From Granulicella sp. (lineage in GTDB: Bacteria; Acidobacteriota; Terriglobia; Terriglobales; Acidobacteriaceae): 44,641 bases of DNA. Under the pieces are notes generated by a model. It had not been told where the DNA came from. It searched no databases and saw nothing but the letters and a program-made list of their open reading frames with translations. Positions 1 through 8,240 of this stretch are shown here, piece after piece. The stretch lies in assembly GCA_003133205.1 (NCBI GenBank), contig PKWK01000243.1, positions 1-44,641 on the forward strand, given 5' to 3'. Numbering within the stretch: the stretch's first letter is position 1; each line of letters starts with the position of its first letter. A program made the position numbers and the translations under genes.

Positions 1-617
1 TACTGGAAGGTGCCCACGCGCAGGTGGCTCGCCGCTACCCGGGTCAGCACGGCTCCGGGCAGGACTGTTTCGCGCAGCACCTGTTGCCCCGTGGTCACCG
101 CGGCCAGGGCTCGGGTGGTCGGCAAGCCGAGCGCCGCCATGGCCTCGCTCACGATGTACTCGCGCAAGACCGGACCGAGCGCCGCCCTGCCGTCGCCGCG
201 GCGGGAGAAGGGGGTTGGGCCGGAGCCCTTGAGCTGGATGTCGTAGCGCACGCCGTCACGCCCCATCACCTCACCCAGCAGGTTGGCGCGGCCGTCGCCG
301 AGCTGAGGCACTAAATGCCCGAACTGGTGCCCGGCATAGGCGATTGCCAGAGGCTCGGCCCCCTCGGCCACGCGGTTGCCGGCCAGGATCTCCACGCCTC
401 GCGCGCTTGCCAGCGCCTCCGGATCGAGCCCGAGGCTCCGGGCCAGTTCCACATTCACCTTGACCATGCGCGGGGCTGCTACCGGTGTCGGGTCCAGCCG
501 CGCGTAGAAGCGCTCCGGCAAGCGGGCATACGTGTTTTCGAAGCCGAAACGGACGGACTGGTGGTCGGGGGCCGAAGTTCCGGGCAACACAATCGCGGGA
601 GCATCTGGTGAACTCAT
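1..617 (-). CDS. selO: Protein adenylyltransferase SelO (YdiU/UPF0061), 5' part only
   Basis: Reading from the ATG at 617 towards the left edge gives 205 residues with no stop, so the gene continues outside the window. The family signature is clear: [20 protein letters not shown] at residues 94-112, then [16 protein letters not shown] from residue 129 and REYIVSEAM near 152. SelO is a pseudokinase-fold enzyme that transfers AMP from ATP to protein hydroxyl groups. The Lys of LKGSG and the Glu of SEAM are expected nucleotide-site residues by analogy with characterised SelO. Full-length members are about 480-500 residues, so roughly the N-terminal 40 percent is visible. It is divergent from the acyl-CoA dehydrogenase gene, with 162 bp between the start codons. 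Confidence 0.93.
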   Translation of the reverse strand, partial: MSSPDAPAIVLPGTSAPDHQSVRFGFENTYARLPERFYARLDPTPVAAPRMVKVNVELARSLGLDPEALASARGVEILAGNRVAEGAEPLAIAYAGHQFGHLVPQLGDGRANLLGEVMGRDGVRYDIQLKGSGPTPFSRRGDGRAALGPVLREYIVSEAMAALGLPTTRALAAVTTGQQVLRETVLPGAVLTRVAASHLRVGTFQ

Positions 618-678
618 GATCTATTTGATGTCGGTATGCTGTTTTCGCTTCCAGCTCAGGAACCGAGCCAGCCATATC

Positions 679-694
679 ATACAGGTGCCTGTAT
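679..694. promoter_or_regulatory. Dyad operator-like site between selO and the acyl-CoA dehydrogenase gene
   Basis: ATACAGGTGCCTGTAT is a perfect inverted repeat with 7-bp arms (ATACAGG/CCTGTAT) around a 2-bp centre. It lies about 85 bp upstream of the dehydrogenase start and 62 bp upstream of selO. Its size and location suit a dimeric repressor such as a TetR- or PadR-type protein. No such regulator is encoded next to it, so the binding protein is unknown. Confidence 0.4.
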
Positions 695-779
695 ATACGG
701 AAGCTCCCTCGTGATGCCGGTCACAGGCTGCCGTTGCCGCCAGCTGAGACAATGATCCGTGCTGCGCGAGGATCAGAAA

Positions 780-2354
780 ATGGCTACGGCTACGGCGACA
801 CAAGCGAAGACGATGCATACTCTCCCCGGAGATGCGGTGCGCCAGATTCAATGGCGATTTGCGGACCGCTTCGATCTGCAGATGCTGGTACAGTCCTCCC
901 GGGCCGTGGCGCGAGGAACGGTAGCCCGCATGGTGGCCGCCGGCGAGCGTAATACCCACGAGTGGACACCCGCCAAGAGCGAGATGATGGAGGCGTTCGA
1001 TCGCGCCGGCATCACCGCTGCCTTTATGGAGCCGGAAGAGGGCGGATTCATCGCTGGGCCGAAAAACCTGGCGCTGGCACTTGCCGCCTTTGAACTGGCT
1101 TGGGTAGATGGCGGCGCGGCGACCGCAAGCCTGGCGAGCTTTCTGGCGCTAGCGCCCATCCATGAGTGTGGCACCGCCGAGCAGGTGCGGCATTACAAGG
1201 GACTGGCCGCCCCGCCACAGGCAGGTGAAGACCGCAAGCCGTGGCGAGGAGCCTTCGCGCTGACCGAGCCACTCCCCTATGTGGGCGTGGACACCGGCGT
1301 GTTGAGCGGCAAGGTGAGCGTCGTTGAGTGGAAGGACGGCCAGGAACCCATGCTGCAGGTGGACAAGCGCGGACGGTTCATCACCAATATCGCCTTCGCC
1401 AACTTCGTCACCGCGGCGGTGACCTCCGACGATCCGCGCATCAAGGGCAGTTGCATGGTGATTCTCGAGGAGGGCGATGAGGGCATCTTCGACCGTGGAA
1501 CGCCGACCAAGAAGCTGGTTCATCAGCTCTCTTCGACCGGCGATCCGGTCTTCAATCTGAAGGTTCCGGCGAGCCGCATCATCGGCGGATATACCGTGCA
1601 GGATGGGGTGATCGTCCCCCGGTTTAACCACAGCGAGGTGATTGAGGCGGTGTTTCGCCGCACCCGCGTGGGCGTTGGTCTGATGACGTCCGCCAAGCTG
1701 CTGTCGGCGGTTGAGCCGGTGATCCGTTACCAGCGCGGGCGCTTCCGCGGGGCCGCGGGCGCCAAGCCTGGTTCGATGCGCTACGAGTTCGGCATCCAGC
1801 AACGCGAGGATGCATTGCACCGGCTGGTCGATGTCTGGGCCACGGGAGAGGCCGCCACGTCGCTGGGCTTCGCTACCGCAAGGCTGTTTGACGACTTGGA
1901 CCCAATAGAGAAGCAGAAGAACGCGATTCTGAAAGAGCGCGGAGTGGTGGGCCGGCGGGCGGAGCTAAGGGCGCTGCACGAGAGCGAGCAAAGAGCGGTT
2001 GAATTGCTTGCACTCGAACCCGATGATCCGCGCCGGATCGCACTGGCCGCCGATCCGCTGGTCGATTTTGTTCTGAAGGACTCCGAGGCCAACGTGCTGT
2101 GCCCGGCGACCAAGCTATGGAACACCGGCAACGGGGCGAACATGATGCGCGAAGCGGTAAGCCTGATGGGCGGCTACGGCATCACCGAGGACTGCCCGGG
2201 ATTTCTGGCCAACAAGTGGATGGATGCCCAGTTGGAGGCAACCTACGAGGGCCCGGAGGCAGTGCAGTGGCGCCCGAAATCACCGCCGTGTCGAAGCCAA
2301 AGAGCAGTCCACCTAGAGCACCCACAAAGGTACTTCGTACGATGTACCTATTGA
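780..2354 (+). pseudogene. Acyl-CoA dehydrogenase, C-terminally truncated
   Basis: This is an FAD-dependent acyl-CoA dehydrogenase of the long (about 550-600 residue) type. It would catalyse alpha,beta-dehydrogenation of an acyl-CoA. Supporting motifs are AFALTEP (FAD and substrate contact region), LMGGYGITEDCPGFLANKWMD and the catalytic-base segment TYEGPEAVQ. Directly after that motif, at about 2268, family similarity stops. The reading frame goes on for 27 low-complexity residues (WRPKSPPCR onwards) to a stop that overlaps the 3' end of the convergent ROK gene. The family normally continues for about 100 more helical residues, and I see them in none of the three frames. The ATG at 780 is preferred over the GTG at 759 because GAGGA lies 7 bases before it. 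The truncated protein would lack part of the C-terminal helical domain and is probably inactive. The break may be the left border of the carbohydrate island. Confidence 0.8.
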
Positions 2355-3361
2355 TGGACAAGTAGATCCTCCTCCATCCCCGGCTGGAGCGGTTTCGGTT
2401 GGTATGGCATCAGGCATGCGCCGAGCAGCCCTGCGGCAGGCCCGAGTTGTGCGCCGAGTATGTAAGTCTTGTTCCTCTCCAAACTCGACGGCTCCAGGAC
2501 GTCTGGCTGAGTCAGACGGTAGATATAGCTGCGTTGGCGCAGCACACGGAACATCGCCGGTGCAAGAAGATCCCAAGCCTCACATACTCCACCTCCGAGC
2601 AGATACATCGGCAGATTGAGCGTGTTGATCAGACATGTAAGCGCAATGGCGAGCGCATGACCGACCGTTTCGAAGACCGAAGCCGCTCTTGAATCGCCGG
2701 AACGGGCCAAGAGAGCAACTTCATGTGCGGTTGCAGGATATGCGTCTGCCATCCTTTCCCGCGCCATACGCAATACCGCAGATGCTGACGCATATTGCTC
2801 CAGGCAGCCGAAGCCGCCACACCCACACGGGGCCCCGCCGGCATCCCGTACAACGATATGGCCGGCCTCTCCACCCATACCCGTCGCACCGTGCCATATT
2901 CGGCCGTCCAATATCAGGCCGCTGCCGACTCCAGTGCCGAGGGTCAAAACGCAAAGGGAATTGATGCGATGCGTCTTCCCCGCTCCGAGCTTTTGCTCTG
3001 CAAGTGCGGCGAGATTTGCGTCGGACTCGATCTGAACAGGTGTTCCCAGCGCCGACTCGATTGCCTGGCGGAGTTTGAAGCCGTCCCAACCAGGAAGGTT
3101 TGGAGGATTCCGCAAAGTGCCTTCCGGAAGTTGCATGGGACCGGGTGCGCCGATGCCAATGCCGATGAGTCGACGACCGCCGTTGTGGTTGGACCTGAGG
3201 GCGTCGATCCCCTCGCACATGTCCCGCACAACTCGATCAGGTCCCTCAGCCAGACGTGTCGGCAACAGAATGGAATCCAGGAATTCAACGCCTCCGCCAT
3301 AGGAAGCGATTCGCAGGTTAGTGCCACCTAAATCGACCCCAATAGAATATGTCTCGCTCAT
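2348..3361 (-). CDS. ROK-family sugar kinase (glucokinase-like)
   Basis: A cytoplasmic ROK kinase of 337 residues. The ATP phosphate-binding motif DLGGTNLR is at residues 10-17, and IESDANLAAL holds the likely catalytic Asp near 114. GEAGH near 165-169 supplies the conserved His, and the ROK zinc motif CGCGGFGCLEQYAS sits around 179-192. There is no N-terminal helix-turn-helix, so this is an enzyme and not a ROK repressor. It would phosphorylate a hexose freed by the surrounding hydrolases; glucose, mannose or another hexose cannot be told apart by eye. The ATG at 3361 follows GGAAAG and is preferred over the TTG at 3376. Its 3' end overlaps the broken dehydrogenase frame by 7 bases. It reads in the same direction as the GH105 gene, 70 bp downstream of it, probably as one transcript. 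Confidence 0.9.
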   Translation of the reverse strand: MSETYSIGVDLGGTNLRIASYGGGVEFLDSILLPTRLAEGPDRVVRDMCEGIDALRSNHNGGRRLIGIGIGAPGPMQLPEGTLRNPPNLPGWDGFKLRQAIESALGTPVQIESDANLAALAEQKLGAGKTHRINSLCVLTLGTGVGSGLILDGRIWHGATGMGGEAGHIVVRDAGGAPCGCGGFGCLEQYASASAVLRMARERMADAYPATAHEVALLARSGDSRAASVFETVGHALAIALTCLINTLNLPMYLLGGGVCEAWDLLAPAMFRVLRQRSYIYRLTQPDVLEPSSLERNKTYILGAQLGPAAGLLGACLMPYQPKPLQPGMEEDLLVHQ

Positions 3362-3431
3362 GCGTTTGCTTTCCAAAGTTCAACATTTATTGCAAAGAGT
3401 TTGCCATGCCTTCCGCATCAAGTCGATGGGA

Positions 3432-4622
3432 TTACATGGAGGGGGATTTCCGGGGTCCAATCTCTCCGGATCGAAGAATTGCCCACCGATTTACTTCGGA
3501 ACCGGCGAGAAGAAAGGCCCCGGTGCCGAAGACGTAGCTTGCGCCCGGGGTATAAGCTCCAGGAGCAGCGCCCACGGGCTGAATACACCCAAGTCTGCCA
3601 TCCGCATAGATATGGGCTATCAGGCCCGCCCAGCCTCGTTGAACGACCGGAGCGAATTCTGTCTCATCGAGCAGTTTGTGATTCAAGCCCCAGGCGATTG
3701 CGTAGACAAAGAATGCAGAGCCCGATACCTCGGGATAAGGGTATGCGGCTGCGTCGAGCAGTCCTGGCCTCCACAGCCCGTCCGCTCCCTGTATCTTTCG
3801 AACGGACTCCGCCATCGCCCTCAATCTGGCGACATAGAACCCTCGACGCGGGTCGTTCGCAGGCAGGCTTTCCAGCACCCGTACCAGCCCCCCCATCACC
3901 CAGCCATTGCCGCGCGACCAGAACACCTTGCTGCCGTTCTTCTCTCGCTTATCAAAGTAGCTGCTGTCCCGGAAAAAAAGCTGCTCCTGCGGATCCCACA
4001 GTAGATCCGAGGTTACCTGCCACTCGTGGTCCATATAGGCGAGATACTTGGGATCTCCTGTGGCTTCAGCCAGGCCGGACCATACCGGAGGCGCCATGAA
4101 GAGCGCATCGCACCACCACCAGACAGGCTTGGCGGGGTCATCAGGCGCCTGCATGATCTCGTCGAATTGTGCGCGCAATGGTTGGATACGTTGCGGATCA
4201 GGCGTTTGTCGATACATCCAGAGGTACGCTTGCCCGATCGCCTGATCGTCGGCGTGTGTCTTCCGCGGGCCGAGGGTCCAGTGGTAGTAATCGGCGACAC
4301 TTGCGACCGAATTGCGATAGCGCGGGTCACCCAAGGTGTCCGAGGCAGAGAGCATGCCAATGTACAGGGTGGCAAAGGTCCAATCTTGACTCGGCGAGTC
4401 GACAATGCGCGCGTTCTGCCAGTCGGCCACCTTGCGTATAGCGGCCTGAATGTCGATCGGTTTGAGCGCTCCAGAAAGATCGGTCGCCAGTGGGCCGGGA
4501 TCCGCGGGTGCATCTCCGACAACAGCCTTCCGCTCATTGGCAGTCATCTGTCCCAGCGCCGGATGCCCTGCGAACACACACAGTGCGAGGCCAGCCGTGG
4601 CGACCATGAACGATTGTCTCAA
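3432..4622 (-). CDS. GH105 unsaturated rhamnogalacturonyl/glucuronyl hydrolase, exported
   Basis: A GH105 (YteR/YesR-like) (alpha/alpha)6-barrel enzyme. It removes the 4,5-unsaturated uronate left at the non-reducing end by a polysaccharide lyase, by hydrating the double bond. The two aspartates expected at the active site are seen in THADDQAIGQAY (about residues 125-126) and in WWWCDALFMAPP (about 172). WSRGNGWVMGGLVRVLE is another family hallmark. A Sec signal peptide (RQSFMVATAGLALCVFAGHPALG) indicates export. I chose the TTG at 4622 because GGAGG lies five bases ahead of it; a GTG at 4664 would add a charged 14-residue extension before the signal peptide. It fits the two lyase-domain genes at 14272 and 20191, which would make its substrate. 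A LacI-type operator lies about 60 bp upstream. Confidence 0.9.
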   Translation of the reverse strand: MRQSFMVATAGLALCVFAGHPALGQMTANERKAVVGDAPADPGPLATDLSGALKPIDIQAAIRKVADWQNARIVDSPSQDWTFATLYIGMLSASDTLGDPRYRNSVASVADYYHWTLGPRKTHADDQAIGQAYLWMYRQTPDPQRIQPLRAQFDEIMQAPDDPAKPVWWWCDALFMAPPVWSGLAEATGDPKYLAYMDHEWQVTSDLLWDPQEQLFFRDSSYFDKREKNGSKVFWSRGNGWVMGGLVRVLESLPANDPRRGFYVARLRAMAESVRKIQGADGLWRPGLLDAAAYPYPEVSGSAFFVYAIAWGLNHKLLDETEFAPVVQRGWAGLIAHIYADGRLGCIQPVGAAPGAYTPGASYVFGTGAFLLAGSEVNRWAILRSGEIGPRKSPSM

Positions 4623-4680
4623 TCTCGCCTCCCGCTCACAGACACTTACCTCAGCCCAGTACACTTGAAGTATCTCAATA

Positions 4681-4696
4681 ATGAGATCGTTATCAT
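4681..4696. promoter_or_regulatory. LacI-type operator between GH105 and GH3 genes
   Basis: ATGAGATCGTTATCAT is a pseudo-palindrome with a central CG and 6 of 8 base pairs symmetric (consensus ATGATAACGTTATCAT). On the minus strand it contains TATGAT, a possible -10 for the GH105 gene, so binding would block that promoter. On the plus strand a perfect TATAAT follows at 4725-4730, about 100 bp before the GH3 start, but no convincing -35 element pairs with it. Similar sites lie before the TonB receptor and GH31 genes. Confidence 0.55.
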
Positions 4697-4817
4697 AAAA
4701 GAACGAATAACGGCTGACGACACCTATAATGCGCTCTCAGGGGCGTATTTGGCAAGGCGATAGAATTGATCGTTCCACTTGGCGAGCAGACTTCTCTCTG
4801 GACCGAGGAGGTCTTGG

Positions 4818-4833
4818 TTGATATTGTTACCAT
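4818..4833. promoter_or_regulatory. Second LacI-type operator-like site, abutting the GH3 start codon
   Basis: TTGATATTGTTACCAT matches the operator consensus of this window at 12 of 16 positions, with a strong right half (GTTACCAT) and a weak left half. It ends on the base before the GTG start of the GH3 gene. Together with the site at 4681 it could support looping or roadblock repression. The half-site quality makes this call tentative. Confidence 0.35.
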
Positions 4834-6909
4834 GTGAAGCGCACTCCTCTCCTCCGGGCCCTTCGTGCTGCCCTCCCGACCATCCTGGTGGTCTCGTCCC
4901 TGGCTGCCTCAGCACAGGGCCTGCCAGCATCCGAGCAACCAGCGGCTGCGCGTGCGCGGCGGCTCGTCGCTCGCATGACGCTCGATGAGAAGATTGCGCA
5001 GGTCCATGGCATTCGCGACGCCGCACACTATCGATTTGTGCCTGGTCTTCCTCGGCTTGGCATTCCGGAACTCCATGTAACAAATGGTCCAGCGGGAGTT
5101 GGCCCGGGTGGAGCAGGCTCGCAAAAGCCGGCGACGGCCCTGCCTGCTCCCATTGCCCTTGCCGCGTCATGGGACCCCGAGCTAGCGCGAACCTACGGCA
5201 GAATAGCCGCGGAGGAGACCCGATCTCTCGGCAATAACCTGCTCGAGTCGCCCGACATCAACATCGCGCGCGTGCCGCAGGGAGGCCGCGTGTTCGAAAG
5301 CTATGGCGAAGACCCTTTTCTCGTCTCGCGACTTGCAGTGGCTAATATCCAGGGCATCCAGGGCACCGGTGTCATCGCGAACGTGAAGCATTACCTCGCG
5401 AACAATCAGGAAACTAACCGCGGCACCATCAACGAGATCATTGCCGAGCGGGCCTTGCGAGAGATCTACATGCCTGCCTTCGAAGCCTCGGTTAAAGAAG
5501 CTCACGTCGCCTCGGTGATGTGCGCGTATCCGCGTGTCAACGGCCTGTTCAACTGCGAGAACAAGCCCTTGCTGCACGACGTTCTCAAGACTGAATGGGG
5601 CTTCGATGGCTTTGTTACTTCAGACTTTGGCGCCGTTCACAGCAGCGTGCCGAGCGCTCTAGCTGGCCTCGATCTCGAGTTGCCAACCGGCATCTACTTC
5701 GGTGCCGCGCTGCGCAAAGCGGTCGACTCTGGCGCGGTGCCGATTGCCGTGATTGACGAAATGCTGGTTCGTCGATACACCAAGATGATTCAACTGGGCT
5801 GGTTCGGGCCACCACTCAAGGTTAAGCCGATTCCTACGCTCGCGCATGGCGCCGTCTCACGCGAGATCGCGGAACAATCGATGGTGCTGCTCAAAAATGA
5901 TGGGAATCTGCTGCCGCTGGATCGCGCGTCAATCAAGTCGATCGCCTTGCTGGGACCCTACGCTGTCCGCCAAATGACCGGCGGAGGTGGTAGCTCGCAT
6001 GTCATTCCGCTCTACAGTGTGGCTCCGGTCGATGGCCTGGATGCCGCGCTCCTCTCACAAACCAAGATCACTCTAGAGGACGGAAACGATATCGATGCGG
6101 CGGTTGCGGCGGCCAAGAAGGCCGACATCGCGATCCTGATGGTTGGCGACGAAGAGGGCGAAGACCACGACCACAACATTGAGCTCCCGACAACGCAAAA
6201 CCGGCTCATTGCAGCCGTGGCAAAGGCAAACCCGAAGACCATTGTCGTCTTGAAGAGCGGATCTGCCGTACTGATGCCTTGGCTACAGGATGTGCCTGCG
6301 GTTCTGGAGGCGTGGTACCCAGGCGAGGAGGACGGCAATGCCGTCGCTGCTGTGCTGTTGGGCGCGGTGAACCCGTCCGGCAAGCTCCCGCTCACATTTC
6401 CGCGTGAGCTGGAAGACACACTCGCGAGCACGCCCAACCAGTTCCCCGGCGATGGCACCAATGTTCACTATAGCGAGGGCCTGGAGGTAGGCTATCGAGC
6501 CTACACCGTCCACAACGTATCCCCCCTGTTCCCCTTCGGGTTCGGCCTCTCGTACACCACCTTCCGTTTCGACGACCTGAGGGTTGCCACCCAGTCGAGA
6601 GCCCATATGACCGTGAGCTTCAGTGTCACGAATACGGGCCAGCGCCCGGGTGCGGAAGTCGCTCAACTTTACCTCGACTTCCCATCGATTCCCGATGGCG
6701 ACGAGCCGCCGCGCCAGTTGAAGGGATTCCGCAAGGTCATGCTGCAACCCGGAGAATCGAAGACTATCAATCTTTCACTTGATCCGAGAGCTTTCTCGTT
6801 TTGGTCGGAGTCCTTGCATGCCTGGCAAATCGCGCCTGGAAAGTTTCACTTGATGGTCGGCGATGCATCGACAAATACGCCGCTCAACACCACGCTGAAC
6901 GTGAAATGA
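4834..6909 (+). CDS. GH3 family beta-glycosidase, exported
   Basis: A 691-residue GH3 enzyme with a Sec signal peptide (residues 1 to about 29, ending ASAQG). The N-terminal TIM-barrel domain carries KHYLANNQE and the nucleophile motif GFDGFVTSDFGAVHSS, with the Asp at about 264. The (alpha/beta)6-sandwich domain begins near 345. DEEGEDHDHNIELP near 439-452 supplies the likely acid/base Glu. A fibronectin-III-like domain closes the protein from about 575. There is no PA14 insert. GH3 members release terminal beta-linked glucose or xylose, or alpha-L-arabinose, and the exact specificity is not readable. The only usable start is the GTG at 4834, because an in-frame TGA lies at 4819. A GAGGAGG at 4805-4811 is too distant (22 bases) to be a normal ribosome binding site, so initiation may be weak. 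Confidence 0.92.
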   Translation: MKRTPLLRALRAALPTILVVSSLAASAQGLPASEQPAAARARRLVARMTLDEKIAQVHGIRDAAHYRFVPGLPRLGIPELHVTNGPAGVGPGGAGSQKPATALPAPIALAASWDPELARTYGRIAAEETRSLGNNLLESPDINIARVPQGGRVFESYGEDPFLVSRLAVANIQGIQGTGVIANVKHYLANNQETNRGTINEIIAERALREIYMPAFEASVKEAHVASVMCAYPRVNGLFNCENKPLLHDVLKTEWGFDGFVTSDFGAVHSSVPSALAGLDLELPTGIYFGAALRKAVDSGAVPIAVIDEMLVRRYTKMIQLGWFGPPLKVKPIPTLAHGAVSREIAEQSMVLLKNDGNLLPLDRASIKSIALLGPYAVRQMTGGGGSSHVIPLYSVAPVDGLDAALLSQTKITLEDGNDIDAAVAAAKKADIAILMVGDEEGEDHDHNIELPTTQNRLIAAVAKANPKTIVVLKSGSAVLMPWLQDVPAVLEAWYPGEEDGNAVAAVLLGAVNPSGKLPLTFPRELEDTLASTPNQFPGDGTNVHYSEGLEVGYRAYTVHNVSPLFPFGFGLSYTTFRFDDLRVATQSRAHMTVSFSVTNTGQRPGAEVAQLYLDFPSIPDGDEPPRQLKGFRKVMLQPGESKTINLSLDPRAFSFWSESLHAWQIAPGKFHLMVGDASTNTPLNTTLNVK

Positions 6910-6986
6910 GCTAACTCAGCCACGTATATTTCCAAAATTGTGCTGCAAGTGACGGTGATTTGCCCTCAACTGAGCTAGGGTCGGTT

Positions 6987-8036
6987 ATGCTGAATAATCG
7001 TATGGTCAAGAACGTAGAACATGTTCCAACGATTCGAGATGTAGCGAAAGTCGCACGTGTCGGTCTGATGACCGTGTCGCGCGTCATCAACAATCACCCG
7101 TCTGTGCGTGCTTCTACTCGCAAGAAAGTAGAAGCCGCAATCGTTCAGCTTGGATATCGGCAAAATGAGGCAGCGCGCTTGCTCAAAGGCCAGCGGGCGA
7201 AACTAATCGGCCTGATCGTTCCAGATCTCTCCGACACCTTCTTCGCGTCGTGTGCACACACCGTCCAGCAAATCGCCAGAGCGAATGGATACATGACATT
7301 GGTCGTTTCATCTGAGCGCGACGCGGAACTCGAGTTTCAGGAAGCCGAACTCATGGCCAGTAGAAAGGTAGCTGGCCTTTTGGTTGTTACCTCAACAGGT
7401 CGCGGAGATGAACGGATGTCGCAGTTGCAGAGTACCGGCCTTGCCATCGTGGCCTTTGACCGACCGCTCCCTGGCTCCGATACTGATTGCGTCCTGGTCG
7501 AGAACAGGACTGGAGCCGAAGAGGCAACTCAACATTTGATTGAACATGGCCACCGCCGCATCGTTTGTGTCGGATACGACGAAGACACCTATACAATCCG
7601 CGAACGTGTGAAGGGCTATACGCAACAAATGAACTCCTCCGGACTAAAGCCGCAAGTCGCGGTCGGTCTTTTGACTCTCGATGACATTCGCCAGTGGCTT
7701 GTCGAAATTCTGGCAAGCAAGAACCGCCCGACAGCAATCTTTTCGCTCAATCACCGTACTTCCGTCTTCATGCTTCAAGCCCTGAGAGAGCAAGACATTC
7801 GGATTCCCGACGACATGGCTCTGGTAGGTTTCGATGACTTCGATCTGGCGAGTGTAGTCACTCCTCCACTGACGACGATCGCGCAATCGCCAGTCGAGTT
7901 GGCACGTCGCTCGATGGTTCTCCTGCTCGACCGGATCCACGGAGCGAAGGACGGCTTGCCGTCGCCCCCGGCAAAGATATTGCTACCGGTGAAGCTGATG
8001 ATCCGTTCTTCCTGCGGCCCGCACACAAAAGAATAG
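6987..8036 (+). CDS. LacI-family transcriptional regulator, probable master regulator of the island
   Basis: A 349-residue LacI/GalR-type repressor. The N-terminal helix-turn-helix reads PTIRDVAKVARVGLMTVSRV, followed by the hinge motif ARLLKGQRAKLIG that contacts the operator centre. The periplasmic-binding-protein-like effector domain follows, with GLIVPDLSDTFFA, GLLVVTSTG, VAFDRP, GHRRIVCVG and VGFDDFDLASVVTPPLTTI. The ATG at 6987 is preceded by AGGG at a suitable distance. Other options are a TTG at 6960 or an ATG at 7002. It sits between the GH3 gene (same strand, 77 bp upstream) and the convergent receptor gene. The operator-like sites at 4681, 4818, 12268 and 27769 have the centre-CG form typical of this family, so control of the island by this protein is a reasonable inference. 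The effector is probably a sugar released by the island enzymes. Confidence 0.95.
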   Translation: MLNNRMVKNVEHVPTIRDVAKVARVGLMTVSRVINNHPSVRASTRKKVEAAIVQLGYRQNEAARLLKGQRAKLIGLIVPDLSDTFFASCAHTVQQIARANGYMTLVVSSERDAELEFQEAELMASRKVAGLLVVTSTGRGDERMSQLQSTGLAIVAFDRPLPGSDTDCVLVENRTGAEEATQHLIEHGHRRIVCVGYDEDTYTIRERVKGYTQQMNSSGLKPQVAVGLLTLDDIRQWLVEILASKNRPTAIFSLNHRTSVFMLQALREQDIRIPDDMALVGFDDFDLASVVTPPLTTIAQSPVELARRSMVLLLDRIHGAKDGLPSPPAKILLPVKLMIRSSCGPHTKE

Positions 8037-8117
8037 CCTCAAGGCCCCTCGCAGCTAGTGCGTGCCCGGAACAAAACCCCGGACGGTGTAATCCAGCGCC
8101 TCCAAGACCACGAAGGC

Positions 8118-8163
8118 ACAGGCCCCAAACCGAGGGAATTGACCCCCTCGGTTTGGGGCCTGT
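8118..8163. terminator. Long perfect inverted repeat between convergent lacI and TonB receptor genes
   Basis: Two perfect 19-bp arms, ACAGGCCCCAAACCGAGGG (8118-8136) and its complement (8145-8163), enclose an 8-base loop AATTGACC. It lies 82 bp after the lacI-type gene and 78 bp from the receptor stop, the position of a bidirectional terminator. No run of T follows either arm, so an intrinsic terminator is not certain. A repetitive extragenic palindrome is the alternative. Confidence 0.55.
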
Positions 8164-8240
8164 CGCCAGAACATCTAGCAAGGCATTCGATTTCTAAAAC
8201 ATCCAATCTCACAGCTCGGCAACCAGGCCGACTCTCTCAA

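Noticed and set aside
271..675. Minus-strand frame of 134 codons overlapping selO
   Set aside because: It is the wrong frame; the neighbouring minus frame gives an unmistakable SelO sequence.
1149..1820. Minus-strand open frame of 223 codons opposite the acyl-CoA dehydrogenase gene
   Set aside because: It is an antisense shadow with no recognisable motif.
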